A DNA stretch of 39,622 bases. Origin: Pediococcus argentinicus. Lineage in GTDB: Bacteria > Bacillota > Bacilli > Lactobacillales > Lactobacillaceae. Position numbers and translations under genes: made by a program. Of this stretch, positions 17,278-26,495 are shown piece after piece. How positions within the stretch are numbered: the stretch's first letter is position 1; each line of letters begins with the position of its first letter. The notes below the pieces were generated by a model, which searched no databases, had not been told where the DNA came from, and was given only the letters and a program-made list of their open reading frames with translations. The DNA is taken from assembly GCF_001437605.1 (NCBI RefSeq), contig NZ_JQCQ01000015.1, positions 2,371-41,992 on the forward strand. The letters run 5' to 3'.

Positions 17278-17919
17278 TTAATCTCTACTTTGAATCACTG
17301 CTACTAACCCATTTGATATTCTAAAATGAGCGGTATTCGATATAAACTCATTACTAACATAGGCTCTAGCATGTAATACCTTGGTATGCAGTGGATACTT
17401 TTCATCATCTAAATCCAATTGATCAATCTCAGTTAGTGGTACAAATGCCAGGTATTTATAATCATCTGATACTTTCTGAAGATCATATTCTCCTGCTGGA
17501 AAGAACTGAACTTGATTAAAGCGATCCAGCAGTTCAACTTTTAAAGCATATGGCTTAAAACGCTCCTGAAGCATCATTAAAACGTTAGCTAACAAATGAT
17601 CTAATCTTCCACCAGAGAAGCCTAATACTCTTATATGGGCCTCTGAGTCAAACTTTAATGCTTCTGTTAGTGCCAACTCAGTGTCAGTATCATCCTTGTG
17701 TGATGATGCCTTAACAATTCGACCGCTGTGTGTCTTAATCTGTTGAAACTCATCCTTATTTACTGAATCAAAGTCCCCCACACTAACCAGTGGTATAATT
17801 CCGGCTTTAATCAGCTCCAACGCACCAAAGTCTACTCCAATCCATTCGCCTTGAAGTTGTTCCCAGTTCTCTGGCAATAAATTCTTAGGTCCACCAACCA
17901 AAATATTTATTTGCTTCAT
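17278..17919 (-). CDS. thiN: Thiamine pyrophosphokinase
   Basis: Transfers pyrophosphate from ATP to thiamine, giving thiamine diphosphate. It has 213 residues with family motifs G-V-D-F-G-A-L, V-S-V-G-D-F-D-S-V, H-K-D-D-T-D-T-E-L-A-L and G-F-S-G-G-R-L-D-H-L-L-A-N. It is the last gene of the coaBC-to-thiN run, overlapping rpe by one base (TAATG). The same position is occupied by thiN in Bacillus. No TPP riboswitch is seen in front of it, as expected for an internal gene. Confidence 0.95.
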   Translation of the reverse strand: MKQINILVGGPKNLLPENWEQLQGEWIGVDFGALELIKAGIIPLVSVGDFDSVNKDEFQQIKTHSGRIVKASSHKDDTDTELALTEALKFDSEAHIRVLGFSGGRLDHLLANVLMMLQERFKPYALKVELLDRFNQVQFFPAGEYDLQKVSDDYKYLAFVPLTEIDQLDLDDEKYPLHTKVLHARAYVSNEFISNTAHFRISNGLVAVIQSRD

Positions 17920-18566
17920 TACTTCGTCAAATCCTTTAATAACTCAACTTGGTGTTCTGGATTATCGGCATCAAATACATACGAGCCTGCTACCGCAATA
18001 TCAACACCAGCATCGTAAACAGCTTTAATATTCTGATCAGAAATTCCACCATCAACCTCGATATCAAATTCCAATCCATACTCACTTCTAATAGCGGACA
18101 AACGACTAATTTTATCTAAAGTACTTGTTAAAAATTTTTGACCGCCAAAACCTGGATTAACAGACATAACTAAAACCTGGTCAACTTCTGGTAGTAGTTC
18201 TTCTAACATACTCAACGGAGTTGCTGGATTAATTACAACTTCAGCCTTCACTCCCTTAGCTTTAATCATCTGAATAGCGCGGGCAATATGTGGTGTACTT
18301 TCTAAGTGCACCCCGATAACATCAGCTCCGGCATCCGCAAATTGATCCACATAGTGTTCTGGCTGATCGATCATTAAATGACAATCTAATTTAATATCAG
18401 TTGATTTGGATAAATCTTTAACTGTATTAATTCCATACCCAATGTTTGGTACAAATTGTCCGTCCATCACATCAATATGCAGAAAATCCACTGGTCCTAC
18501 TTTTTTTATATCTTCCATTAAGTTAGCTGCATTGGCACTTAAAATTGAAGGTGCAATTTTTATCAT
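17919..18566 (-). CDS. rpe: Ribulose-phosphate 3-epimerase
   Basis: Interconverts D-ribulose 5-phosphate and D-xylulose 5-phosphate in the pentose phosphate or phosphoketolase pathway. It has 215 residues and a TIM barrel. Motifs are I-A-P-S-I-L-S-A-N near the start, H-I-D-V-M-D-G-Q-F-V-P-N with metal-binding His and Asp, V-M-S-V-N-P-G-F-G-G-Q, and D-I-E-V-D-G-G-I. It overlaps rsgA by four bases (ATGA) and is followed by thiN. Confidence 0.97.
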   Translation of the reverse strand: MIKIAPSILSANAANLMEDIKKVGPVDFLHIDVMDGQFVPNIGYGINTVKDLSKSTDIKLDCHLMIDQPEHYVDQFADAGADVIGVHLESTPHIARAIQMIKAKGVKAEVVINPATPLSMLEELLPEVDQVLVMSVNPGFGGQKFLTSTLDKISRLSAIRSEYGLEFDIEVDGGISDQNIKAVYDAGVDIAVAGSYVFDADNPEHQVELLKDLTK

Positions 18567-19495
18567 TTGGATTTCCTCCGATTGGTCTTTTTTTGGTAAC
18601 CCTTTTGTTTATATTTTGGCTTTTGAGCTCTAATTAGCTCCATAAATTGTAAGTAATTTTGGTAACGACTTTCAAGAATTTTGCCTTCATCTAATGCTTT
18701 TTTTACACCACAGTTAGGTTCATTAAGATGTAAGCATTCTCTAAATTGACAATTAGCTGCATAATGAACAAAATCCACAAAGTCTTCTTTTAACTCATAC
18801 TCATCCATTTCAAAAACGGCATACGTTGAAAAGCCCGGCGTATCGGCCACTAAACCACCATCAATTGGTAACAATGAAACTTTTCTAGTGGTATGCTTTC
18901 CACGATTTAATGCTTGAGAAACAGCCCCAGTTTCAATATTCAACGCTGGATCAATGTGATTCAAGAGTGTCGACTTACCTGCTCCAGTTTGTCCCATAAA
19001 AATAGTTAATTGGTCTTTAAAACTATTACGTAACTTTTTCAAATTCGATGCACTAAAAGCATCTGGTTCAAAGTAAACAGAGTAGCCGATCGACTGATAA
19101 TAGTCACTAATCTCTTGAAAATGTTCAACTTGTTCAGTATTAAGTAAATCCGTTTTCGAAAAATAGATTTGTGGTTGAATATGCTTTTCTTCAAGTGCTA
19201 CTAATTGACGATCTAATAGATTAGACGAAAAATCAGGTTCAACACAAGCAGTTACTACAATTGCTTGATCAATATTAGCAAGTGGTGGACGTACGAGCGT
19301 GTTTTTACGATCTAAAATACTAGTAATATAACCAGTATCATCTTCGGCCGTTTTGAACTCCACAAAATCACCCACCAGCGGTGAGATTTTATTTTTTCTA
19401 AAATTGCCACGTGCACGCGTGCGAATCACTTTGCCTTCATCAGTCAATACGTCGTAAAAGCCGGCTAATAACTGTATGATTTGTCCATTTTCCAT
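18563..19495 (-). CDS. rsgA: Small ribosomal subunit biogenesis GTPase RsgA
   Basis: Circularly permuted GTPase that acts on late 30S assembly and is stimulated by the ribosome. It has 310 residues: an OB fold (1-65), G4-like S-K-T-D at 113-116, P-loop G-Q-T-G-A-G-K-S at 168-175, D-T-P-G-F-S near 218, and a zinc knuckle (Cys249, Cys254, His256, Cys262). The C-terminus is strongly basic. The order G4-G1-G3 confirms permutation. It is encoded directly after prkC, and in Firmicutes RsgA is a known PrkC substrate, so the neighbourhood fits. Confidence 0.97.
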   Translation of the reverse strand: MENGQIIQLLAGFYDVLTDEGKVIRTRARGNFRKNKISPLVGDFVEFKTAEDDTGYITSILDRKNTLVRPPLANIDQAIVVTACVEPDFSSNLLDRQLVALEEKHIQPQIYFSKTDLLNTEQVEHFQEISDYYQSIGYSVYFEPDAFSASNLKKLRNSFKDQLTIFMGQTGAGKSTLLNHIDPALNIETGAVSQALNRGKHTTRKVSLLPIDGGLVADTPGFSTYAVFEMDEYELKEDFVDFVHYAANCQFRECLHLNEPNCGVKKALDEGKILESRYQNYLQFMELIRAQKPKYKQKGYQKKTNRRKSK

Positions 19496-19506
19496 GCATT
19501 ACCTCA

Positions 19507-21009
19507 TTACTTTGCAATTACAAATTTAATAGTTGTTGCTCTTGGTACGACGACCTGCCCAGATACAACGGTTTGCGAAATAATCCGATTATGATCAAAT
19601 CGCGGTGTCTCAACCACTTCTTTATTTACTTTAAATCCCTTTTGTTCCAGTTGGTTTTTAACTGCAGTAAAGTCACCACCAACATAGTTATCAACTACAT
19701 AACTATTAGGTCCTTGACTTAACTCAATATTAACCTTAATGCCTTGCTGAATGTTTTTACCTTTTGTAGGTAAAGAGTCAACAACGCGGTTATAGGACAC
19801 CTTATTACTATTTGCCTTGGTAACCTGTCCAATTTTTAAATTATGCTTCGATAAACTCTTTTGTGCATCTGATTGTGTCATCCCTTCCAAATTAGGAACC
19901 GTGACCATTTTAGGCGAACTCAACTTAAATGCCGTACCAATTCCAATCACAAATGCCAAAATGATTAAGAATGTAATTAAAGCCCGACGACGAATTGGAT
20001 GACGATATTTTGGGCGATGCTTTTCACCTTCATCAGGCTTAGGATAATTAACTTTATTGCTAGACTTATATTGCAATACCGAAGTTTTCTCTAGATCACT
20101 ATTCATCGTACGATTAAGTTCTGATTGATCTAATACTAACGTTTCTTCATTAATCGATTTTTCAACAAAACGTGGTTCCTGAGCCCTCTTTGGATCCAAG
20201 GTTGTATTCAAATCCTTAGCCATCTCATCAATATTGTTATAACGATCAGATGGATTCTTAGCTGTGGCCTTAAAAATAACATTCTCTAGCGGTTGTGGGA
20301 TTCTTGGATCTATTTCACGAACTGATGAAACTGAGTCTTGATAATGCTTAATCGCAATTGCGACAGCCGATTCACCTGTAAATGGAACTTTTCCTGTCAA
20401 CATCTCATATAGGATTATTCCCAATGAATAAATATCAGATTGCTGAGTTGCAACATGTCCTCGAACTTGTTCAGGAGAGAGATACTGGACTGAACCCACT
20501 ACAGCATTAGTTCGAGTATAGCTATTATCTTCATTAGCGATAGCAATTCCAAAGTCAGTGATTTTAGCATTACCCTCATCGTCAATCAAAATATTTTGAG
20601 GCTTCAAATCTCTATGTACAATACCATGTTGATGAGCCGTTTTTACTCCGCTAAGGATTTGTTCCATAATTTGAACAACTTTTGGAAATGGAAATGGAAA
20701 TTTATCACGAATATATTGTTTCAGATTCTCTCCACTTACGTATTCCATAACCAGATAGTTTAGACCTTGATCTTCACCAACATCATAAACACCTACAATA
20801 TTGGGATGAACTAGTTCAGTGGTTGATAATGCTTCGCGTTGAAATCTACGTAATGCTGAGGGGTCGTCTTGTAAATCAATGCGAATAAGTTTTACAGCAA
20901 CGTCACGATCTAAGATAAGGTCGTGCGCTAAATAGACGTTCGCCATACCACCTTCACCTAACGAACGAATTACTTTATAACGACCGTTTAAGGTTTGATT
21001 AGGAGTCAT
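19507..21009 (-). CDS. prkC: Ser/Thr protein kinase PrkC with PASTA domains
   Basis: Membrane Hanks-type kinase that senses muropeptides or lipid II and controls division and wall synthesis. The kinase domain (1-270) has G-E-G-G-M-A-N-V-Y at 18-26, Lys40, Glu59, H-R-D-L-K-P-Q-N with Asp134, and D-F-G-I-A. A basic juxtamembrane segment and one transmembrane helix (near 340-365) precede only two recognisable PASTA repeats (about 370-435 and 436-500); Bacillus PrkC has three. The 500-residue length is correspondingly short. The gene overlaps stp by four bases (ATGA), coupling kinase and phosphatase. A hexamer repeat encodes F-P-F-P-F-P at residues 104-109. Confidence 0.97.
   Translation of the reverse strand: MTPNQTLNGRYKVIRSLGEGGMANVYLAHDLILDRDVAVKLIRIDLQDDPSALRRFQREALSTTELVHPNIVGVYDVGEDQGLNYLVMEYVSGENLKQYIRDKFPFPFPKVVQIMEQILSGVKTAHQHGIVHRDLKPQNILIDDEGNAKITDFGIAIANEDNSYTRTNAVVGSVQYLSPEQVRGHVATQQSDIYSLGIILYEMLTGKVPFTGESAVAIAIKHYQDSVSSVREIDPRIPQPLENVIFKATAKNPSDRYNNIDEMAKDLNTTLDPKRAQEPRFVEKSINEETLVLDQSELNRTMNSDLEKTSVLQYKSSNKVNYPKPDEGEKHRPKYRHPIRRRALITFLIILAFVIGIGTAFKLSSPKMVTVPNLEGMTQSDAQKSLSKHNLKIGQVTKANSNKVSYNRVVDSLPTKGKNIQQGIKVNIELSQGPNSYVVDNYVGGDFTAVKNQLEQKGFKVNKEVVETPRFDHNRIISQTVVSGQVVVPRATTIKFVIAK
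20684..20701 (-). repeat. Tandem GGAAAT hexamer (three copies) inside prkC
   Basis: Three exact copies of GGAAAT encode the dipeptide Phe-Pro three times in the kinase domain. Copy number changes would stay in frame. It lies between the hinge and the catalytic loop. Confidence 0.8.
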
Positions 21010-21758
21010 TTTACTTCCTCCTGATCATTCTTAACCACTAAAGCAGTGATATTATCTGGGCCACCAGCTGCATTGGCCATATCAACTAATTTAGTACATT
21101 TCTCTTCAAGGCTTAAGGAGTCATCACCTAAAACCTGACTCAAAGTTGGATCATCAACTTGATTAGTTAAACCATCCGTACACAACAAAAATTGGTCATC
21201 ATTATTCATTTCAAATGATGAGATATCAAGTTTAATTTGATTTGAGATTCCCAATGAGCGCGTAATAATATTCTTTTGGGGATGAATTCGAGCTTCTTCT
21301 TCTGTTAGCTCGCCACGTTGAATCATTTCATTAACTAATGAGTGATCCGTTGATAGTTGCGTCAACGAATTATTATCAGCTTCATAACGATAGCAACGAC
21401 TATCTCCCAAATTGGTAATTAGAACGGTACGTTCAATAAACATGGCAACTACGATTGTAGTTCCCATGCCACTTAAATCTGTATAACTCTCAGCTGTTTT
21501 CAAGATTTGTCGGTTTTCAGCATTAATTTCACGCTTTAACCAGTTGGTTCCCTTACTTTCGTTATCAACTCTAGATGATTCGAATAACTGTCCAATATGG
21601 GAAACCGCCATTTCTGAGGCAACATCCCCACCACGACGGCCACCAACCCCATCGGCTACAATCGTTAATATAACACCGTATTTATTCTTAAAAATACCAA
21701 CATAGTCTTGGTTATTCTTCCGAACCTTACCAGTGTCGGATAAAAAGGCGTATTTCAA
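21006..21758 (-). CDS. stp: PP2C-family protein Ser/Thr phosphatase
   Basis: Metal-dependent phosphatase that reverses PrkC phosphorylation. It has about 250 residues with PP2C motifs: S-D-T-G-K-V-R-K-N-N-Q-D, V-A-D-G-V-G-G-R-R-G-G, N-L-G-D-S-R-C-Y-R and G-G-P-D-N-I-T-A-L-V-V; these include the metal-binding aspartates. I prefer the TTG at 21758, which has AAGG eight bases upstream. A GTG at 21767 (overlapping the rsmB stop by four bases) is the alternative and adds three residues, but it sits directly on that ribosome binding site. It overlaps prkC and is also known as prpC. Confidence 0.95.
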   Translation of the reverse strand: MKYAFLSDTGKVRKNNQDYVGIFKNKYGVILTIVADGVGGRRGGDVASEMAVSHIGQLFESSRVDNESKGTNWLKREINAENRQILKTAESYTDLSGMGTTIVVAMFIERTVLITNLGDSRCYRYEADNNSLTQLSTDHSLVNEMIQRGELTEEEARIHPQKNIITRSLGISNQIKLDISSFEMNNDDQFLLCTDGLTNQVDDPTLSQVLGDDSLSLEEKCTKLVDMANAAGGPDNITALVVKNDQEEVK

Positions 21759-21763
21759 ATGAA

Positions 21764-23110
21764 TCACCTTACTTTTCTTAAATTAGCAATGTAAAAACCA
21801 TCTGACTCAAAGTCATCTGGATAAATATTTAAATCTAATGATTCACGATCATCTTTTATTTTTAGTTTAGTTGTAACTTTTTCAAGTTCAAAATCAGAGT
21901 GATCTTCCAAAAACTTTTTGATTGTTTCTTGGTTTTCGGTCTTCAAAATAGTACAAGTACTGTAGGTTAAGAGGCCCTTGTCCTCAACTAAAGCTGCGGC
22001 AGCGTTTAAAATCTCTAATTGTAACTTTTGTAATGATACTGTGTCACTAATTTCCTTGGAATATCTAATTTCGGGTTTACGACGTAAAAGTCCAATTCCA
22101 GAACATGGTGCATCAACTAAAATATGATCAAATTTGCCATAAAAATCAGATTCAGTGATCTTAGTAGCGTCATAAACATGTGTATCAACAATCCGATTAA
22201 GCCGCATACGTTTGGCATTACGTTTAACCAAAGCGACTCGCTTTTCATAAATATCAAGAGCTGTAACAGATCCAGTATCCCCAACATATTGGGCAATTTG
22301 GGTTGTTTTTCCACCAGGTGCAGAACAAACGTCTAAGACCTGTTCACCTGATTTTAATTGCATAGCTTCGGCGACTAACATAGCGGATTCATCTTGGATT
22401 GTAATCATGCCTAGATCAAAGGCTCGTGAATGTGATAAATCATGTCCTCCGCTGACAACTAATCCCTCAGCAGCTACCTGACTAGGTTCAACTTCAAATC
22501 CATCATCTTCAAGCGCTTGGACAATATTTTCACGACCAAACTTCAGCAGATTCATACGAACATCTAACTTTGAGGGCTGATTAATACTCTCTAAAATACT
22601 TTTCGTATGTTCTGCCCCAAGCTCATCTAATAAAGCTTTTACAATCCAAATCTCGACACTATATTGAACAGATAAACGGTCAGGTAAATCTTGAATAATA
22701 TCAAGACTTTGATGTCCTTCACGTTGATATGAACGCAAAACCCCAGTGACTAATCTTCGAATTCCATCATGACCCTTTTGCTTAGCTATTTCGATCGTTT
22801 CATTTAAGATTGCCCATTCTGGAATTCGATCAAGGTACTCAAATTGATAAATAGACATTCTTAAAAGATTAATAACCCAAGGTTTAACTTTGCTAGGCTT
22901 TTTCAAAAATGGTTGTAAATAGAAATCTAAAGTTAATTTGTGTTGTAAGACACCATACACTAACTCTGTCACTAAACGGCGATCAGCATCGTTTTTAAAC
23001 TCATGATCAGCAATCGTTTTATTTAACTCTAGATTGGAATAAGAGCCCTGATCAATTTGATTAAGAGCTTCTAATGCAACGGCACGTGCATTATTTTGCA
23101 TTTTCGTCAT
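21764..23110 (-). CDS. rsmB: 16S rRNA (cytosine(967)-C5)-methyltransferase RsmB
   Basis: SAM-dependent m5C methyltransferase of 16S rRNA, 448 residues. An N-terminal NusB-like RNA-binding domain (about 1-140, starting A-R-A-V-A-L-E-A-L) is followed by a Rossmann domain with V-L-D-V-C-S-A-P-G-G-K-T-T-Q, V-D-A-P-C-S-G-I-G and Y-S-T-C-T-I; the latter two hold the catalytic cysteines. The start overlaps fmt by 20 bases; a second in-frame ATG three codons on reduces this to 11. Either is possible. Confidence 0.97.
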   Translation of the reverse strand: MTKMQNNARAVALEALNQIDQGSYSNLELNKTIADHEFKNDADRRLVTELVYGVLQHKLTLDFYLQPFLKKPSKVKPWVINLLRMSIYQFEYLDRIPEWAILNETIEIAKQKGHDGIRRLVTGVLRSYQREGHQSLDIIQDLPDRLSVQYSVEIWIVKALLDELGAEHTKSILESINQPSKLDVRMNLLKFGRENIVQALEDDGFEVEPSQVAAEGLVVSGGHDLSHSRAFDLGMITIQDESAMLVAEAMQLKSGEQVLDVCSAPGGKTTQIAQYVGDTGSVTALDIYEKRVALVKRNAKRMRLNRIVDTHVYDATKITESDFYGKFDHILVDAPCSGIGLLRRKPEIRYSKEISDTVSLQKLQLEILNAAAALVEDKGLLTYSTCTILKTENQETIKKFLEDHSDFELEKVTTKLKIKDDRESLDLNIYPDDFESDGFYIANLRKVR

Positions 23111-24056
23111 ACTTCACAACCTGTTCCCCTTCAAAAAATGAGTCTGAGCTACCGTTTAGATAGTCTGTGATATTCATTTTTGGCTTTCCAGCTGGTTGGA
23201 CGGTAATCAAACTAATGACACCATGTTCGCCAGTTGCAAGCTTTAAACTATGTTTTGTTTTTTCGACAACGCTACCTGCTGGTAAATCTGTCATTTCATC
23301 TTCAATTTTAACTTCCCATAACTTAACGCGTTGTTTATCAAGAAATACAAACGCTCCAGGAAATGGTCGTAATCCCCTAGTTTTTGCATCAACGAGTTGA
23401 GCTGAAAGATTGATGTCGACTTGTTCCTCTTCAGGTTTAATATTGGGTGAAAAACTAACTTCGTCCTCATTTTGAGCAACAGCCTTTACACTGCCATCAA
23501 TTAAACTTGGTAATGTTTCTAATAGAAGTTGTTGTCCAAGGACACTCAACTTAGTAAACATTGAGCCAACATCATCTGTTGGAGTAATTGCAATTGAACG
23601 TTGAGCTAACATATCACCGGCATCCATCTTTTTAACCATATAGATAATAGTAACGCCGGTTTCTTGATCGCCATTCATAATGGCATAGTGAACTGGAGCT
23701 CCACCACGATACTTTGGTAACAAAGAAGCGTGAACATTAACAGCACCAATTTTAACTGAATTGATTAAACTCATTGGTAAGAACTGGCCAAATGCTGCAG
23801 TTACAATTAAATCTGCATTTAATTCAATTAATTCTTTTAATTCGTCACTGCCACTTAACTTTTCAGGCTGATAAACAGGAATTGAATTCTCTTGGGCCAC
23901 TTTTTTTACTGGTGACATTGTTAAAACATGTTTACGTCCAACTTTACGGTCTGGCTGGGTAACTACCCCAATCACATTATATTCTTCTTGATCAACCAAA
24001 CTTTGCAGTATTGGTGCGGAAAATGCTGGTGTTCCCATAAAAATAATTGATGTCAT
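23091..24056 (-). CDS. fmt: Methionyl-tRNA formyltransferase
   Basis: Formylates initiator Met-tRNA using 10-formyl-tetrahydrofolate. It has 321 residues with M-G-T-P-A-F-S-A-P at the start, the catalytic segment V-N-V-H-A-S-L-L-P-K-Y-R-G-G-A-P-V and M-D-A-G-D-M-L. In Bacillus, def (peptide deformylase) lies between priA and fmt; here fmt follows priA by 11 bases and def is absent, so deformylase must be encoded elsewhere. The supply of folate cofactor links it loosely to folD at 34581-35435. Confidence 0.97.
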   Translation of the reverse strand: MTSIIFMGTPAFSAPILQSLVDQEEYNVIGVVTQPDRKVGRKHVLTMSPVKKVAQENSIPVYQPEKLSGSDELKELIELNADLIVTAAFGQFLPMSLINSVKIGAVNVHASLLPKYRGGAPVHYAIMNGDQETGVTIIYMVKKMDAGDMLAQRSIAITPTDDVGSMFTKLSVLGQQLLLETLPSLIDGSVKAVAQNEDEVSFSPNIKPEEEQVDINLSAQLVDAKTRGLRPFPGAFVFLDKQRVKLWEVKIEDEMTDLPAGSVVEKTKHSLKLATGEHGVISLITVQPAGKPKMNITDYLNGSSDSFFEGEQVVKYDENAK

Positions 24057-24067
24057 TTAATCATCCC

Positions 24068-26482
24068 TCAAACAAAATTTTGTGGCTCTACATCGATATT
24101 TATATTGTAACCTTTTCGATAGTCATCTTGCGACTCACTCCGAATATTTTGTAAAACCTTTTTTAAATTAGTTTCTCTCTTATATTTAACCACAATTTGA
24201 TAAAAATAGCGTTGCTTAATTCGAGCAATCGCCTTTGGACTAGGTCCCAGAACAATCGCATTCTTGGAAAGATTAGGCTGTAAATCATTCAAAACTTCAT
24301 ACGCCTTTTTTACAGCCATTTTTTCATCTTGGTGATCAATTGTAATTTGAACACTGTAATAAAATGGAGCGTATTTTCCAAGATTGCGCAGGTACATTTC
24401 TTTATGATAAAAATCTTCATAATCCTGTTTTTGGGCTAGCTTAATAGCGTAATGTTCCGGATTATACGTTTGAATGTATACTTCTCCGGTTTTATCAGCC
24501 CGACCGGCACGTCCAGAAACTTGCGTTAAAAGTTGAAAAGTTCTTTCACTCGCTCTAAAATCCGGTAATTCCAATGCAGTATCGGCATTTAAGACACCAA
24601 CTAAAGTAACATCAGGAAAATCCAAGCCTTTGGCAATCATCTGTGTTCCCAGAAGAATATCACCTTCATGATTACCAAATCGAGCTAATAGTTTTTCATG
24701 AGCTCCCTTACGCCTTGTTGTATCCACATCCATACGGATTACTCCAGCCTCTGGAAAAAGCTGATTCAATTCTTTTTCGATCTTTTCTGTTCCAACACCA
24801 TAGAATCTAATTTTGTTACTACCACAATTAGCACATGTTTGTGGTATTGCCTCTTCATGTCCACAGTAATGGCACCGCATTGAATGGCTATCCATATGGA
24901 GTGTTAGTGAAATATCACAGTTAGGACATTTCAAAACAAATCCACAACTACGACACATGACAAATGAGGAGAAGCCACGTCGATTCAATAGCAAAACAAC
25001 TTGCTCTTTACGATTAAGTTTATCTTGAATGGCCTCTACCAACTGATTAGAAAAGTTTTCACTACTTCGACTGCGCGCACTCACATTACGCATATCGACA
25101 ATTTTAACTTCCGGTAAGCTTTGTTCTTGTGATCGTTTTGTTAATGTCAAAAGTTTAATGAGGCCCTTTTCACAGCGCGCTCGTGACTCTAAAGACGGTG
25201 TAGCACTTCCCAAAACAACTGGGCAATTAAATGTCTGCGCACGTTTAATCGCAACATCTCGCGCGTGATAACGTGGATTATCCTCCTGCTTATACGTTGA
25301 GGAATGCTCTTCGTCGACAATAATAATGCCAATATTAGTCAATGGAGCAAAAACAGCTGAACGTGCTCCTACTACTACTTTAGCCTCGCCGCAATCAATT
25401 CGACGCCATTCATCAAACTTTTCACCATCAGATAATCCACTGTGTAGGGCAGCCACTTCATTACCAAATCTCGCACGAACTCGATTAACCATCAGAGGTG
25501 TCAAGGAAATTTCGGGAACTAACATTAACGCGGTTCTTCCAGATTGAAGAGCTGTTTCGATACTTTGCAAGTATACTTCTGTTTTTCCCGATCCTGTAAC
25601 TCCTTCTAACAAAAAAACATCAGATTGCCGTTGATCAACGCTAGTAGAAATATCATCATAGGCAACTTGTTGTTCGTCATTCAATACAAACTTTTCGTCT
25701 GGCTCTACCGGACTAGAGAATGGATCACGGTATTTTTCGATTGAACGCTTTTCTATCCATCCCTTGTCAACGGCTGTATTAATTGTTGAACGGCCAATGT
25801 TAAATTGATTAACTAATTCAACTTGTTCAATACCGTCTTCTGTAATGGTATTTTGAAGTAAATCTAAAAGTCTAATCTGGACCTTCTTACTTTTAGCTAA
25901 ACTTTCACTAATTTCTCGAAACTTTTCAGTCGTGAGTAATGGATAAATCTTAGTCACCTTTTGGGACCGCGCTTCATCATTGGTATGATAGATCAACTCA
26001 ACCTGGTCATTGGCAATTAAATCATTCAATTGTCGTTGCTGTTTAGCTGATAAGTCAGCGGGCCTAAGGTCTTGCATTTGCTCCTGACCAAATATTTCTA
26101 TCAATTGTTCCGTAGTTACTTCATCAGAAATTATTTTGATCGATCTTTTGGTGGTAACTTTTAAAGCGTTGGGTAACATTGCATTTAAACAACTAATTCT
26201 AAAAGCGAATGTTTCTTCAGAAATCCATTTCGATAATTGTACCAACTCTGGTGTCAAAGTAGGTTTATTATCCAAAATAGCGATAATATCTTTCATCTGT
26301 TCAACGGCTTCTTGTGCCTCTGAAATAACAAAAGCTTGAATAGGACGATTGCTCTTTCCAAATGGAACTAGTAATCGTGACCCTACATCAATTTGATCCT
26401 GGAGTTCAATTGGAACACCGTATGTGTAAGGCGTATCAGTCTGCATGGCTGTTACATCAACAATAACTTGAACCAGTTTCAT
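24068..26482 (-). CDS. priA: Primosomal protein N' (replication restart helicase PriA)
   Basis: Superfamily 2 helicase that reloads the replisome at abandoned forks. It has 804 residues: an N-terminal DNA-binding domain, Walker A G-V-T-G-S-G-K-T at 294-301, D-E-E-H-S-S-T-Y-K-Q, and a zinc-binding region with paired cysteines (C-R-S-C, C-P-N-C, C-H-Y-C, C-A-N-C). Motif VI includes Q-V-S-G-R-A-G-R-A. All expected residues are present. It follows coaBC by 13 bases. Confidence 0.98.
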   Translation of the reverse strand: MKLVQVIVDVTAMQTDTPYTYGVPIELQDQIDVGSRLLVPFGKSNRPIQAFVISEAQEAVEQMKDIIAILDNKPTLTPELVQLSKWISEETFAFRISCLNAMLPNALKVTTKRSIKIISDEVTTEQLIEIFGQEQMQDLRPADLSAKQQRQLNDLIANDQVELIYHTNDEARSQKVTKIYPLLTTEKFREISESLAKSKKVQIRLLDLLQNTITEDGIEQVELVNQFNIGRSTINTAVDKGWIEKRSIEKYRDPFSSPVEPDEKFVLNDEQQVAYDDISTSVDQRQSDVFLLEGVTGSGKTEVYLQSIETALQSGRTALMLVPEISLTPLMVNRVRARFGNEVAALHSGLSDGEKFDEWRRIDCGEAKVVVGARSAVFAPLTNIGIIIVDEEHSSTYKQEDNPRYHARDVAIKRAQTFNCPVVLGSATPSLESRARCEKGLIKLLTLTKRSQEQSLPEVKIVDMRNVSARSRSSENFSNQLVEAIQDKLNRKEQVVLLLNRRGFSSFVMCRSCGFVLKCPNCDISLTLHMDSHSMRCHYCGHEEAIPQTCANCGSNKIRFYGVGTEKIEKELNQLFPEAGVIRMDVDTTRRKGAHEKLLARFGNHEGDILLGTQMIAKGLDFPDVTLVGVLNADTALELPDFRASERTFQLLTQVSGRAGRADKTGEVYIQTYNPEHYAIKLAQKQDYEDFYHKEMYLRNLGKYAPFYYSVQITIDHQDEKMAVKKAYEVLNDLQPNLSKNAIVLGPSPKAIARIKQRYFYQIVVKYKRETNLKKVLQNIRSESQDDYRKGYNINIDVEPQNFV

Positions 26483-26495
26483 GGATTCGTCCTTT

